Shown here one piece after another: positions 16,831-25,054 of a stretch of 64,000 bases of DNA; the first letter of the stretch is position 1, and each line of letters opens with the position of its first letter. The position numbers and the translations under genes are program-made. This stretch comes from Lachnospiraceae bacterium (lineage in GTDB: Bacteria; Bacillota; Clostridia; Lachnospirales; Lachnospiraceae). The notes under the pieces were generated by a model. It was not told where the DNA came from. It searched no databases and was given only the letters and a program-made list of their open reading frames with translations. The DNA lies in assembly GCA_017617005.1 (NCBI GenBank), contig JAFZWW010000034.1, positions 1 to 64,000 on the forward strand, in the 5' to 3' direction.

Positions 16831-17162
16831 TGGCGGATACCTCCTTGGATTATTTTATGGTCCGGTTCCCCGCTGCTTTTCGATCGCTTAAGCTTCATTC
16901 TTCTTACGGCTTTCTCATCCGAAGGCATATATTAAACGGAGCAATCTGCGTTCATAGGATGAATTACACTTAATGTGCCTATGCCGTGTTTTCACTTCTC
17001 GGATCTTCGCACCCCGGGTACTGTGGGCCGTGGGTAGGTTTCAGTTGTTCAGTACATTGGTCTGCCCTCCAAAGATGTTAGCGGGTTGCTTTTTAGTTTC
17101 CCATTGGAGTGTACTTCCTTTCTAAAAGCTCTCTGTTTTGTTCGCTTTTGTTTTATGTGCCT

Positions 17163-17191
17163 ATAATAATCTAAAAAATCATCCCTGTCAA
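17163..17191 (-). promoter_or_regulatory. Near-consensus promoter for the ncRNA
   Basis: Read on the minus strand: perfect -35 TTGACA (17191-17186), spacer of exactly 17 bp, -10 TATTAT (17168-17163). Expected start near 17157. This is among the strongest promoters in the window. Confidence 0.75.
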
Positions 17192-17288
17192 TATATTTTT
17201 CAAAAAATAAGTAAATAAAGTGTGAACTTTTTCGATAACGTTTTAGAATTGAGAGAATTTTCAGAAAACTCAGCGGAAGAGCCGTGGG

Positions 17289-17370
17289 GAAAATGCCCGA
17301 AACCCTTGAATTTTAAGGGTATCTTAAGGTTTTCGCACCCCCTAAAAAGGTTCACTTTCAGGGCATTTTC
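17289..17370 (+). promoter_or_regulatory. Nested inverted repeats upstream of thrH (possible structured leader)
   Basis: GAAAATGCCC (17289-17298) is the exact reverse complement of GGGCATTTTC (17361-17370). Inside it is a second hairpin, ACCCTT (17302-17307) with AAGGGT (17315-17320). The 3' arm ends in TTTTC, so the outer stem could act as a terminator or regulatory switch ahead of thrH. I recognise no known riboswitch. Confidence 0.45.
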
Positions 17371-17462
17371 TGTTATTCTATAGGTTGGGTTTAAAGGTTG
17401 ATTTTACGGCAGTTTCAATACTTTTTACCCTAAATGTTAAAACCTGAAAGGAAAGTTTGACC

Positions 17463-18068
17463 ATGTACATTACTTGTCTTGATCTTGAGGGCGTACTTGT
17501 CCCCGAGATATGGATCGCATTTTCGGAGAAGACCGGCATCCCTGAGCTCAGAAGGACCACAAGGGATGAGCCCGATTATGACAAGCTTATGAAATTCAGG
17601 ATCGAGATCCTGAAGGAGCACGGCCTGGGACTTAAAGAGATCCAGGAGACCATCGCTTCCCTCGATCCCCTTCCCGGCGCAAAGGAGTTCCTTGACGAAC
17701 TCAGAAGCCGCATGCAGGTTCTCATCCTCAGCGATACCTTCGAGCAGTTCGCATCACCCCTTATGAAAAAACTCGGCATGCCCACCATCCTTTGCAATAC
17801 CCTTGAGGTAGGGGAGGGCGGTGAGATAACCGGATACAAGATGAGATGCGACAAGTCCAAGCTCACCACCGTAAAGGCTCTCCAGTCCATCGGTTATGAG
17901 ACCATTGCGAGCGGAGATTCCTTCAACGATCTCGGAATGATCGAAGCCAGCAAGGCGGGATTTCTTTTCCGTACCACGGAGCAGCTTAAGAAGGATTATC
18001 CCCAGTACCCCGCATTCGAGGAATATGATGAGCTCCTTAATGCGATCGCTGAAGTTACAAAGGCATAA
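17463..18068 (+). CDS. thrH: Phosphoserine phosphatase / homoserine phosphotransferase, ThrH type
   Basis: HAD-superfamily enzyme of 201 residues. The N-terminus CLDLEGVLVPEIWIAF is nearly identical to Pseudomonas ThrH as I remember it, with the nucleophile Asp in DLEG, motif II Ser in LILSDTFEQF, and motif IV GDSFNDLGM. ThrH dephosphorylates phosphoserine and can transfer the phosphate to homoserine. ATG 17463 is chosen, with AAAGGAAAG about 9 nt upstream; a TTG at 17457 would be too close to the binding site. It is followed 3 nt later by truA. Confidence 0.93.
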   Translation: MYITCLDLEGVLVPEIWIAFSEKTGIPELRRTTRDEPDYDKLMKFRIEILKEHGLGLKEIQETIASLDPLPGAKEFLDELRSRMQVLILSDTFEQFASPLMKKLGMPTILCNTLEVGEGGEITGYKMRCDKSKLTTVKALQSIGYETIASGDSFNDLGMIEASKAGFLFRTTEQLKKDYPQYPAFEEYDELLNAIAEVTKA

Positions 18069-18071
18069 AGA

Positions 18072-18857
18072 TTGACCAATTACAAGCTGATAATCAGATA
18101 TGACGGAACCGGATACCGAGGATGGGAGCACCAGCCCGGCGAGGATAAGACCATCCAGGGCAAGCTCGAGACCGCGGTCATACGCATGCTCAATCCTTCG
18201 GGAGTGGGCACCGGCGACAGCCTCGGAAGCTTTGAGGGTGAAATCCCCGATATCATCTCGGCGGGCAGGACCGACGGCGGGGTATCCGCGGAAGGCATGT
18301 GTGCGAACGTAAAGCTTGATACATCGCTTACATGTCTGCAGATAAGGGATTCGCTCAACCGCAATCTTCCGGATGACATCTGCGTCATAAATGTCGAGAA
18401 GGCAGGCGACAGGTTCCATGCCAGATACAACGCGACCGGCAAGACCTACAGATATACCTGCTATGCGGGTGAACTCAAGCCCGTTTTTGAAAGAAAGTAC
18501 GTCTACGAGCTCGGAAGCATGCCCGACATCGCGGCAATGAAGAAGGCTGCGGGACTGATCATCGGCGAACATGACTTTACTTCCTTTTGCGGGAATCCGC
18601 GGATGAAGAAATCCTGTGTCAGATGCGTCGACCGTATCGACATAGATGAAAAAGAAGGATTCATTTCCTTCACCTATCACGGTAACGGCTTCCTGCAGTA
18701 CATGGTACGCATCATGACGGGAACGCTGATCGAAGTGGGACTCGGAAAGAGAACTCCGGAATCCGTGAGTGAGATCCTTGAAGCGAAGGACAGGGCGGCG
18801 GCAGGATTCACCGCACCCGCAAGAGGCCTTAAGCTGGTAAGTGTTGATTACGACTGA
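18072..18857 (+). CDS. truA: tRNA pseudouridine(38-40) synthase
   Basis: Makes pseudouridine at positions 38-40 of tRNA anticodon stems. At 261 residues it has normal length. The catalytic Asp lies in SAGRTDGGVSAEG (usually GRTDAGVHA; the substitution of Gly for Ala and Ser for His is unusual but the RTD triad is intact). Also seen: YNATGKTYRYTC, HDFTSFC and MVRIMTGTLIEVG. The start is TTG 18072, 3 nt after thrH; no internal Met lies near the N-terminus. Two plus-strand genes, thrH and truA, form a short operon. Confidence 0.92.
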   Translation: MTNYKLIIRYDGTGYRGWEHQPGEDKTIQGKLETAVIRMLNPSGVGTGDSLGSFEGEIPDIISAGRTDGGVSAEGMCANVKLDTSLTCLQIRDSLNRNLPDDICVINVEKAGDRFHARYNATGKTYRYTCYAGELKPVFERKYVYELGSMPDIAAMKKAAGLIIGEHDFTSFCGNPRMKKSCVRCVDRIDIDEKEGFISFTYHGNGFLQYMVRIMTGTLIEVGLGKRTPESVSEILEAKDRAAAGFTAPARGLKLVSVDYD

Positions 18858-18880
18858 CCGTGCGAACCTGGGAGAGATAT

Positions 18881-19891
18881 ATGTCTGATACTTTGTTCAT
18901 AAGAGCGGATATGAATTCCGAGATCTCCACGGGACATGTCATGAGATGCCTGTCGGTTGCGGACGCGGCAAAGAGGATGGGAAAGAAAGCCGTCTTCATC
19001 GCGGCGGACGATCAGCCGAAGGAACTGATAGAAAGCAGGGGACATGAATGCATCGTTCTCGGGACCGCGTGGAACAATCTTGAAAGCGAGATTCCCGCAC
19101 TCGGAAAAGTGATCGGATCCGAGAAGATCGAAAGACTCCTCATTGACCACTACAGCGTCACCGAAAAATATCTGAAAGCGGTAAACGAACTGACCGAGGT
19201 TATCTACCTCGATGACCTGAAAGCCTTCGACTATCCCGTGAGCGGCATTGTCTGCTACGCGGTATACGGAGAAGATTATTACCCGGATAAGGATCCGGAA
19301 AAGAAATATTTCCTCGGCTGTGGTTATGCACCCTTAAGGGAAGCGTTTGAGAATCCTCATCCGAAGAATATAAAAGAACAGCCGGAGAGCATTCTCATAA
19401 TGACCGGCGGCTCCGATCCCTTCGGTATAGCGGAAGGGGTGCTCGGTGCAATCCCACTTGACGATTACAGATCCGTCAACGTGATCTGCGGAAGGTTCAG
19501 CGGAAAGAAGGAAAAGCTTGAAGAGCTGTTCGGAAGCAGGGACAACGTACATATCTTTCCTTTCGTCGAGAAGGTATGGGAACTGTATGACGAAGCGGAT
19601 GTTGCGATATCCGCAGGCGGATCCACTCTTTACGAACTGGCTTCGATGGGAGTTCCGACAGTTACATATTCATTTGCCGATAACCAGATCCCGAATGTGA
19701 GCTCGTTCGATGCGAAAGGCTTCATGCCCTGCGCGGGTGATGTGAGGACGGATGACATTTATACGAATATCGTAAAGATCCTTGGTGAATTGAAACCCGC
19801 GGAAAAGAGAAAAGACCTTTCCGGAAAACTCATGAAGCTTGTCGACGGAAAAGGTGCGGAAAGACTCGCCGCGGCACTTTCGGACAGATAG
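18881..19891 (+). CDS. PseG-like UDP-sugar hydrolase / glycosyltransferase
   Basis: GT-B fold protein of 336 residues resembling PseG (UDP-2,4-diacetamido-2,4,6-trideoxy-altrose hydrolase) and the MurG family. Seen: GHVMRCLSVADAAKRMG near the N-terminus with the PseG-type His, LLIDHYSV, MTGGSDPFGI, and the nucleotide-sugar loop ISAGGSTLYELASMGVP. ATG 18881 is preferred over GTG 18860 because GGGAGAG lies 4-5 nt before it. No PseB, PseC or PseH neighbour is visible, so a pseudaminic acid pathway cannot be claimed. It begins the surface glycan region. Confidence 0.8.
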   Translation: MSDTLFIRADMNSEISTGHVMRCLSVADAAKRMGKKAVFIAADDQPKELIESRGHECIVLGTAWNNLESEIPALGKVIGSEKIERLLIDHYSVTEKYLKAVNELTEVIYLDDLKAFDYPVSGIVCYAVYGEDYYPDKDPEKKYFLGCGYAPLREAFENPHPKNIKEQPESILIMTGGSDPFGIAEGVLGAIPLDDYRSVNVICGRFSGKKEKLEELFGSRDNVHIFPFVEKVWELYDEADVAISAGGSTLYELASMGVPTVTYSFADNQIPNVSSFDAKGFMPCAGDVRTDDIYTNIVKILGELKPAEKRKDLSGKLMKLVDGKGAERLAAALSDR

Positions 19892-19957
19892 AAACCGGCT
19901 TCGCCCGGACAGATAATACGCGGGGACTCCCGCAGGAAATACCGGACACGTTAATAC

Positions 19958-21703
19958 ATGCGCAAGATACTCGGAAAACTGAATAAGATATTGTCCGCTT
20001 CGCAGAAAAAGAAGATGGCACTCCTTACGGTCATGATGATCATCGGAGCTCTTCTCCAGACTGCCGGAGTCGGAATGCTCGTATCCGTAGTCAACATAGT
20101 CATCGATCCCGTCAAGAGTGCGGAGAGTGATATCGCACGCATCTTCTATGATGTGATGGGAACCGATATGGAACACGGCTACAAGCTCTTCCAGTATACC
20201 GTGATGACGTCGATGATAATCGTCTTCATAGTCAAGAACTTCTATCTGTATCTTCAGCAGAAGGCGATGTATGCATTTGTCTACAGAAACCAGTTCTCCA
20301 CATCCGAAAAGATGATGAGGAATTTCGTCCGCAGGGATTACGAATTCTATCTTAATGCGGATACCGCTGTCGTCCAGCGTTCGATAACCTCAGACGTAAA
20401 CAATATGTATGCGCTCATACTTGCGATACTCCAGCTCATCTCCGACGGATTCGTTTCACTCTGTGTATGTGCATTCTGTCTCGCACAGAGCGGACTTATG
20501 ACGATCATACTTGCGACCGTCCTTATCATTCTGCTTGCAATCATCAAGAAGGTCTTAAAACCCATTATGTATAAAGCGGGCAAGGACAATCAGGATTATT
20601 ACAGCGGATTGTTCAAGTGGATCTCCCAGAGCGTACAGGGGATCAAGGAAGTCAAGATCTTCGGACGCGAGAAGTTCTTCGTTGACAGCTACAACAAATG
20701 CGGAAACGGTTATGTGAATGCCGTTCAGAAGTACAGCCTCTACAACAGTATCCCTAAGCTTCTCATCGAAGCCGTATGCGTTTCCGTGATGATGATCTAT
20801 ATGATCGTTATGATTGCAATGGGCAGGAACTCCGAAGCACTCATCAGCGACTTTGCAACTCTCGCCGCAGCTGCACTCGTTCTTCTTCCCGCGGTCAACA
20901 GGATCAACAACCAGATAAATTCAATGTCATATTTCGAGCCCTTCCTCATGAACGTAAGCGATAACCTTCAGGAGGATATAGGCGATGCGAACATCGATAT
21001 GTCCTTTGCGAAGGATGTAGAGAAGATGACCCTTAAGGAGAGCATCGATTTTGATGACATCACATATTCTTATCCGGGATCGGATGTGAAGATCCTCGAT
21101 AAGGCTGACCTGAAGATTCCGGTAGGTTCCAGCGTGGGAATAGTCGGAACGACGGGTGCCGGAAAGTCCACACTTGTTGACATCATGCTCGGACTTCTGA
21201 AACCGAGCGGCGGAGTCATCAGGGCCGACGGCGTGGATATCAGGGACAATTACAGGAGCTTCCTGAAGAATGTGGGATATATTCCCCAGATGATCTTCAT
21301 GCTCGACGATACGATCAGGAACAATGTCGCATTTGGCGTTGCTCCCGAGGAACAGGATGAAGAAAGGATCTGGGAAGCACTCAGGGAAGCCGCACTCGAT
21401 GATTTCGTAAGAAGCCTTCCCGAGGGACTTGACACCGGAATAGGTGAAAGAGGAATCCGCATCTCGGGCGGACAGCGTCAGAGGATCGGTATCGCAAGAG
21501 CTCTTTACGACGATCCCGAGGTTCTTATCCTCGATGAAGCAACCTCTGCACTCGACAACGAGACAGAGAATCTGATCATGGAATCCATCAACAGGTTCAT
21601 GGGAAGAAAGACTCTCGTGATCATAGCACACAGACTCCAGACCATTGAAAAATGCGACATGGTCTTCAGGGTTGGTGAAGGACGCATTTCCAGAGAAAGA
21701 TGA
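19958..21703 (+). CDS. ABC transporter, fused permease-ATPase, PglK/MsbA type flippase
   Basis: Half-transporter of 581 residues: six membrane helices (about 20-320) then an ATPase domain with Walker A GTTGAGKSTL, signature ISGGQRQRIGIARAL, Walker B VLILDEATSAL and H-loop IIAHRL. PglK-like proteins flip lipid-linked oligosaccharides; MsbA-like ones export lipids. Context (PseG-like, GtrII, GT2, aminotransferase) favours lipid-linked glycan flipping. The Shine-Dalgarno is weak. It overlaps the next gene by ATGA. Confidence 0.88.
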   Translation: MRKILGKLNKILSASQKKKMALLTVMMIIGALLQTAGVGMLVSVVNIVIDPVKSAESDIARIFYDVMGTDMEHGYKLFQYTVMTSMIIVFIVKNFYLYLQQKAMYAFVYRNQFSTSEKMMRNFVRRDYEFYLNADTAVVQRSITSDVNNMYALILAILQLISDGFVSLCVCAFCLAQSGLMTIILATVLIILLAIIKKVLKPIMYKAGKDNQDYYSGLFKWISQSVQGIKEVKIFGREKFFVDSYNKCGNGYVNAVQKYSLYNSIPKLLIEAVCVSVMMIYMIVMIAMGRNSEALISDFATLAAAALVLLPAVNRINNQINSMSYFEPFLMNVSDNLQEDIGDANIDMSFAKDVEKMTLKESIDFDDITYSYPGSDVKILDKADLKIPVGSSVGIVGTTGAGKSTLVDIMLGLLKPSGGVIRADGVDIRDNYRSFLKNVGYIPQMIFMLDDTIRNNVAFGVAPEEQDEERIWEALREAALDDFVRSLPEGLDTGIGERGIRISGGQRQRIGIARALYDDPEVLILDEATSALDNETENLIMESINRFMGRKTLVIIAHRLQTIEKCDMVFRVGEGRISRER

Positions 21704-22569
21704 AGAAGGACTTCGTTAAAAATCTAATCCCGTGGATCTGCGGAGCGGCGCTTGCACTGATGGTGATCGTATGTGCCTGCCTTATCCTGAACGCCGGCGG
21801 TCCCGAAAAAGAAGGACATCACGTTGTCATCTTCGGGGACAGCATAATCTCCTACAGTCAGGATGAAACTTCCGTCGCAAATCTTGTGATCGCCAAGACC
21901 GGCATGGATGTATTCGATCTTTCCTTTGGCGGAACACAGATGGCTATGGGCCTTGACGGCGAGACACTCGGGGACAAGAGAAATTACCTGAGCATGTACG
22001 CGATAGCACAGGCGATTTACACAAATGATTTCTCTCTTCAGGAATCATATACGCCGTACGATATAACGACGGAGTATTTCCCGGGAAGGGTAGAAGCTCT
22101 TAAGACGCTCGATCTTAAGCAGACAGACATTGTGATCATCGAGCAGTGCCTGAACGATTATCACAGCCGCATTCCGATCACATCGGATGACGGAAGCGAG
22201 TGCTCATATATCGGAGCATTAACCTCGGTTGTAAATTATTTCAGGAGCATCAACCCCGACATCAGAATAATAATCCTTTCGCCCACGAAGAAGTGGATGG
22301 AGGACGGAAGCGAAGCACTTGACTATGATTACGGTTCGGGAACGCTCAGCCTTTATCTGGACGCACAGAAAAAAGCGGCGGAGCAGCTCGGTGCGGAATA
22401 TCTCGACTTAACGGATATCTATGATGCCGAATATGTTAACGAGAACGGCGAGATTGTAACCGGCTTCGGATACACAGTGGACGGAACACATCCCAACTAC
22501 TATGGAAGAGATGTTATAAGCGACAGGATATCGGAATATCTTAAGGAAACCGAAAATGACGGTAAGTAA
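21700..22569 (+). CDS. Membrane-anchored SGNH/GDSL hydrolase
   Basis: Protein of 289 residues with an N-terminal signal anchor (about 10-30) and an extracytoplasmic SGNH domain: block I VIFGDSIISYS, block II Gly in LSFGGTQMAMG, block III Asn in EQCLNDYHS, block V GTHPNYYG. All four catalytic positions appear present. Likely removes or transfers acyl groups on the surface glycan. ATG 21700 overlaps the stop of the transporter gene, so translation is coupled. Confidence 0.85.
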   Translation: MKKDFVKNLIPWICGAALALMVIVCACLILNAGGPEKEGHHVVIFGDSIISYSQDETSVANLVIAKTGMDVFDLSFGGTQMAMGLDGETLGDKRNYLSMYAIAQAIYTNDFSLQESYTPYDITTEYFPGRVEALKTLDLKQTDIVIIEQCLNDYHSRIPITSDDGSECSYIGALTSVVNYFRSINPDIRIIILSPTKKWMEDGSEALDYDYGSGTLSLYLDAQKKAAEQLGAEYLDLTDIYDAEYVNENGEIVTGFGYTVDGTHPNYYGRDVISDRISEYLKETENDGK

Positions 22570-24094
22570 TGCAATTGAAAAGGTAAAAACAAAGATCACG
22601 GTTCAGGACAGGACTGCTTTTGCGTCCGCATTTATCTGTGCACTCCTGATCCATATCCCTGCGATGCTGATGGATGTTCCCAATCATGACGGACTCGACA
22701 GCATGTATTTTTCGCAGAATATGATCATCTCCGGAAGGTGGTTCCTTTCGACCGTGTGCGCGGCTTCTTCCTTCTATACCGTGCCCTGGATCATTGGACT
22801 TATCGGAATACTCGAACTTGCGGTCACCGCGGTTCTTCTTGTCCGTATATTCGAGACCGAGGAGAAGGTGTCCGTATGCCTGATCTCCGGACTGCTCGTT
22901 TCGTTTCCCTCACTTGCATCCACCTTTGCATATGTCTTTACCCTGGACGGATATATGGCGGGAATGCTCCTTGCCGTGCTTGCGGTTTATCTCGTAAAGA
23001 AGGATCACTTTATTCCCGGCGGTATATCACTTGCATTCAGCCTCGGCGTATATCAGGCTTATCTTCCCTTCGCAATGCTCCTTTCCGTTTACTGCGTTTG
23101 GGATGTTATGGCAAAAGGAGAAAAGGGCAGCGTAAAAAAGTGCATGAACTATCTCTATATGGGTATCACCGGTTCCGTGCTCTATGTGATAATCCTTAAG
23201 GTGCTCCTGAAGATTGAGGGCAAGTCGATCGGAACATACCAGGGCGGGGATTCCGTTGCTGCCATGGGAATTTCGCAGAGATTCTCATTCCTGCCTTCGA
23301 TGTACAGGGATTTCATCAACTTCACATTTTCCAAGGGATTCCTTGTCGGATATGTATGTGCTGCAGCCGCATTTGTTCTTGTGATCTGCACCGTCATTTC
23401 CGCAATCGTGCTCATTACAAAGAGCGGAGTGTATAAGAAGATGTGGTTCTACTGGGTCGCACTTCTTACGGCGGTTCTCGTGCCCATATCCGCCAACATC
23501 ATCATGCTTGTAATGCCTGATGTCACCTACCATTTGATAATGAGATATCAGTGGGTTCTTTTCTTCATCGTCTGTGTTGCAATATGTGACAGATGTGTCG
23601 GAAAAGAGATCGTAAAGAAAGGAAACGGACTTCTTTCGTTCGCATTTGTGATAGCGGCATTAGTCATCTTCATTTCCTACGGAGTTGCCGACAACATCGG
23701 CTATACGAATCTCCGGAGAAGATACGAGAAGACCTATGCATATGCACTCAGGCTCCTCGATAGGATAGAAAGCACCGAAGGCTATTACCATGGCATTCCA
23801 ATCGCACTTGTGGGAAGGATCAGCGAAGACGAATATCCTTCCACCGATATAACCGCACCCGCAACTTCGGATATGATCGGACTCGGTGGGGACTATCTTC
23901 TCTATACAACGGACAATTTCGAAGCATTCTTTAAGTACTATATGGGTGCGACACTTAATTTTGTTTCCGAGGACGAACTGACGGAAATCTATTATAAGGA
24001 CGAATACGTCGATATGGAAAGCTTCCCCGGGGAGACGAGCGTAAAGCTTGTTGACGGTGTTATCTGGGTTAAGACCGAAAATGCAAGAAGATAA
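22556..24094 (+). CDS. GtrII-like membrane glucosyltransferase domain protein
   Basis: Polytopic protein of 512 residues with about 10-11 helices. Early DVPNHDGLDSMYFSQN and the GRWFLS segment followed by LSFPSLASTF-like sequence match the glucosyl transferase GtrII family, which moves glucose from a bactoprenyl donor onto surface polysaccharide. The C-terminal 120 residues are soluble, probably outside. The start overlaps the SGNH gene by 14 nt. The GT2 gene downstream is a good candidate for making its lipid-linked donor, as GtrB does for Gtr proteins; no GtrA flippase is seen. Confidence 0.82.
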   Translation: MTVSNAIEKVKTKITVQDRTAFASAFICALLIHIPAMLMDVPNHDGLDSMYFSQNMIISGRWFLSTVCAASSFYTVPWIIGLIGILELAVTAVLLVRIFETEEKVSVCLISGLLVSFPSLASTFAYVFTLDGYMAGMLLAVLAVYLVKKDHFIPGGISLAFSLGVYQAYLPFAMLLSVYCVWDVMAKGEKGSVKKCMNYLYMGITGSVLYVIILKVLLKIEGKSIGTYQGGDSVAAMGISQRFSFLPSMYRDFINFTFSKGFLVGYVCAAAAFVLVICTVISAIVLITKSGVYKKMWFYWVALLTAVLVPISANIIMLVMPDVTYHLIMRYQWVLFFIVCVAICDRCVGKEIVKKGNGLLSFAFVIAALVIFISYGVADNIGYTNLRRRYEKTYAYALRLLDRIESTEGYYHGIPIALVGRISEDEYPSTDITAPATSDMIGLGGDYLLYTTDNFEAFFKYYMGATLNFVSEDELTEIYYKDEYVDMESFPGETSVKLVDGVIWVKTENARR

Positions 24095-24109
24095 AGGAAA
24101 GGGACTGAT

Positions 24110-25054
24110 ATGATCTCTGTAATACTTCCGGCATACAACGAAGAAGATAATATAGAACCTGCGGTAAAGGAGATCTCCGCCGTGCTTGAAAGCTACGGCG
24201 AGGATTTTGAACTCCTTTTCATAAGCGACGGTTCGACGGATTCCACATATGAAAAGATCCGCACCTTATCTGAAAGCGACGGACACGTAAAGGGAGTGGA
24301 ATTTTCCAGAAACTTCGGAAAAGAAGCTGCCATCTTTGCCGGCCTTTCCGTGTCGGGCGGCGATGCGGTCATAGTCATGGACTGCGACCTGCAGCATCCC
24401 GTCAGCGTTCTTCCCGAGATGATAGAAAAGTGGAAGGCGGGAGCCGAGGTTGTCGAAGGCATAAAGAACAGCCGCGGAAAAGAAAGCATCTTCCATAAGA
24501 TGAGCGCCGGGATTTTCTACGGCATCATGAGCAAACTCATCAAGATAGACATGAGTTCTTCGTCCGATTTCAAACTTCTCGACAGGAAAGCCGTAAATGC
24601 ACTTTTGAAATTGCCCGAGAGCAATACCTTCTTCCGTGCACTTACCTTCTGGATCGGGTTTAAGACCGACAAGGTTTACTACGATGTCGAAGATAGAAGA
24701 AGCGGAAAGAGCAAATGGTCTACAAGGGGCCTGATGAAATATGCGATAAATAACGCAACGTCGTTCTCGACCCTGCCTCTTAAGATTGTCACTGCGATGG
24801 GATGGATATTTATAGTATTTGCCCTCGTACTCGGAATTCAGACGCTCGTGAGGTTCTTCATGGGCAACAGTGCGGACGGCTTCACCACGGTCATCCTGCT
24901 GCTCCTCATCATCGGCGGGTTCATGATGCTGAGCCTCGGTATCGCGGGACACTATATCGCAAGGATTTACGAAGAGGTTAAAGGAAGACCCCGATTCATA
25001 ATAAGAGAGACGACCGGGAAATTTACCGGAGACCTGAAAGGACAGTGGAAATAA
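24110..25054 (+). CDS. GT2 polyprenyl-phosphate sugar transferase, GtrB/DPM1 type
   Basis: Glycosyltransferase of 314 residues: an N-terminal GT-A domain with SVILPAYNEEDNI, FISDGSTDST, the DXD-like VMDCDLQHP and the RRSGKSKWS motif typical of dolichyl-phosphate mannose synthase relatives, then two C-terminal membrane helices (about 228-250 and 262-285). It should make a polyprenyl-phosphate hexose on the inner face for the GtrII-like enzyme. GGAAAGGGA precedes ATG 24110. The stop overlaps the next start (TAATG). Confidence 0.92.
   Translation: MISVILPAYNEEDNIEPAVKEISAVLESYGEDFELLFISDGSTDSTYEKIRTLSESDGHVKGVEFSRNFGKEAAIFAGLSVSGGDAVIVMDCDLQHPVSVLPEMIEKWKAGAEVVEGIKNSRGKESIFHKMSAGIFYGIMSKLIKIDMSSSSDFKLLDRKAVNALLKLPESNTFFRALTFWIGFKTDKVYYDVEDRRSGKSKWSTRGLMKYAINNATSFSTLPLKIVTAMGWIFIVFALVLGIQTLVRFFMGNSADGFTTVILLLLIIGGFMMLSLGIAGHYIARIYEEVKGRPRFIIRETTGKFTGDLKGQWK

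Larger units (their letters stand above)
16770..17157 (-). ncRNA. Unrecognised structured RNA, about 390 nt
   Basis: This 700-bp gap has no plus-strand gene. On the minus strand a near-consensus promoter (17163-17191) is followed by about 390 nt ending in a perfect hairpin. Several long-range pairings are visible in the transcript: AGTACA with TGTACT (17109-17114 with 17051-17056), CTCCAA with TTGGAG inside it, CATAGG with CCTATG (16978-16983 with 16953-16958), and AACG with CGTT around 16950 and 16937. Signatures of tmRNA, RNase P RNA, SRP RNA and group II introns are not seen. Near the 3' end is AAGGAGG followed by an 8-codon ORF. Exact ends are inferred. Function unknown. Confidence 0.6.

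Noticed and set aside
16770..17157. The minus-strand RNA as tmRNA, RNase P RNA or SRP RNA
   Set aside because: No tRNA-like ends or CCA and no tag ORF in the usual place for tmRNA; no GAGGAAAGUCC core for RNase P; no SRP Alu or GGAAG loop motif. Left as unrecognised.
18860..18880. GTG start for the PseG-like gene
   Set aside because: The GGGAGAG binding site lies downstream of that GTG and is correctly spaced for ATG 18881.
18881..19891. Pseudaminic acid biosynthesis locus
   Set aside because: Only a PseG-like protein is present; PseB, PseC, PseH, PseI and PseF are not seen in the window.
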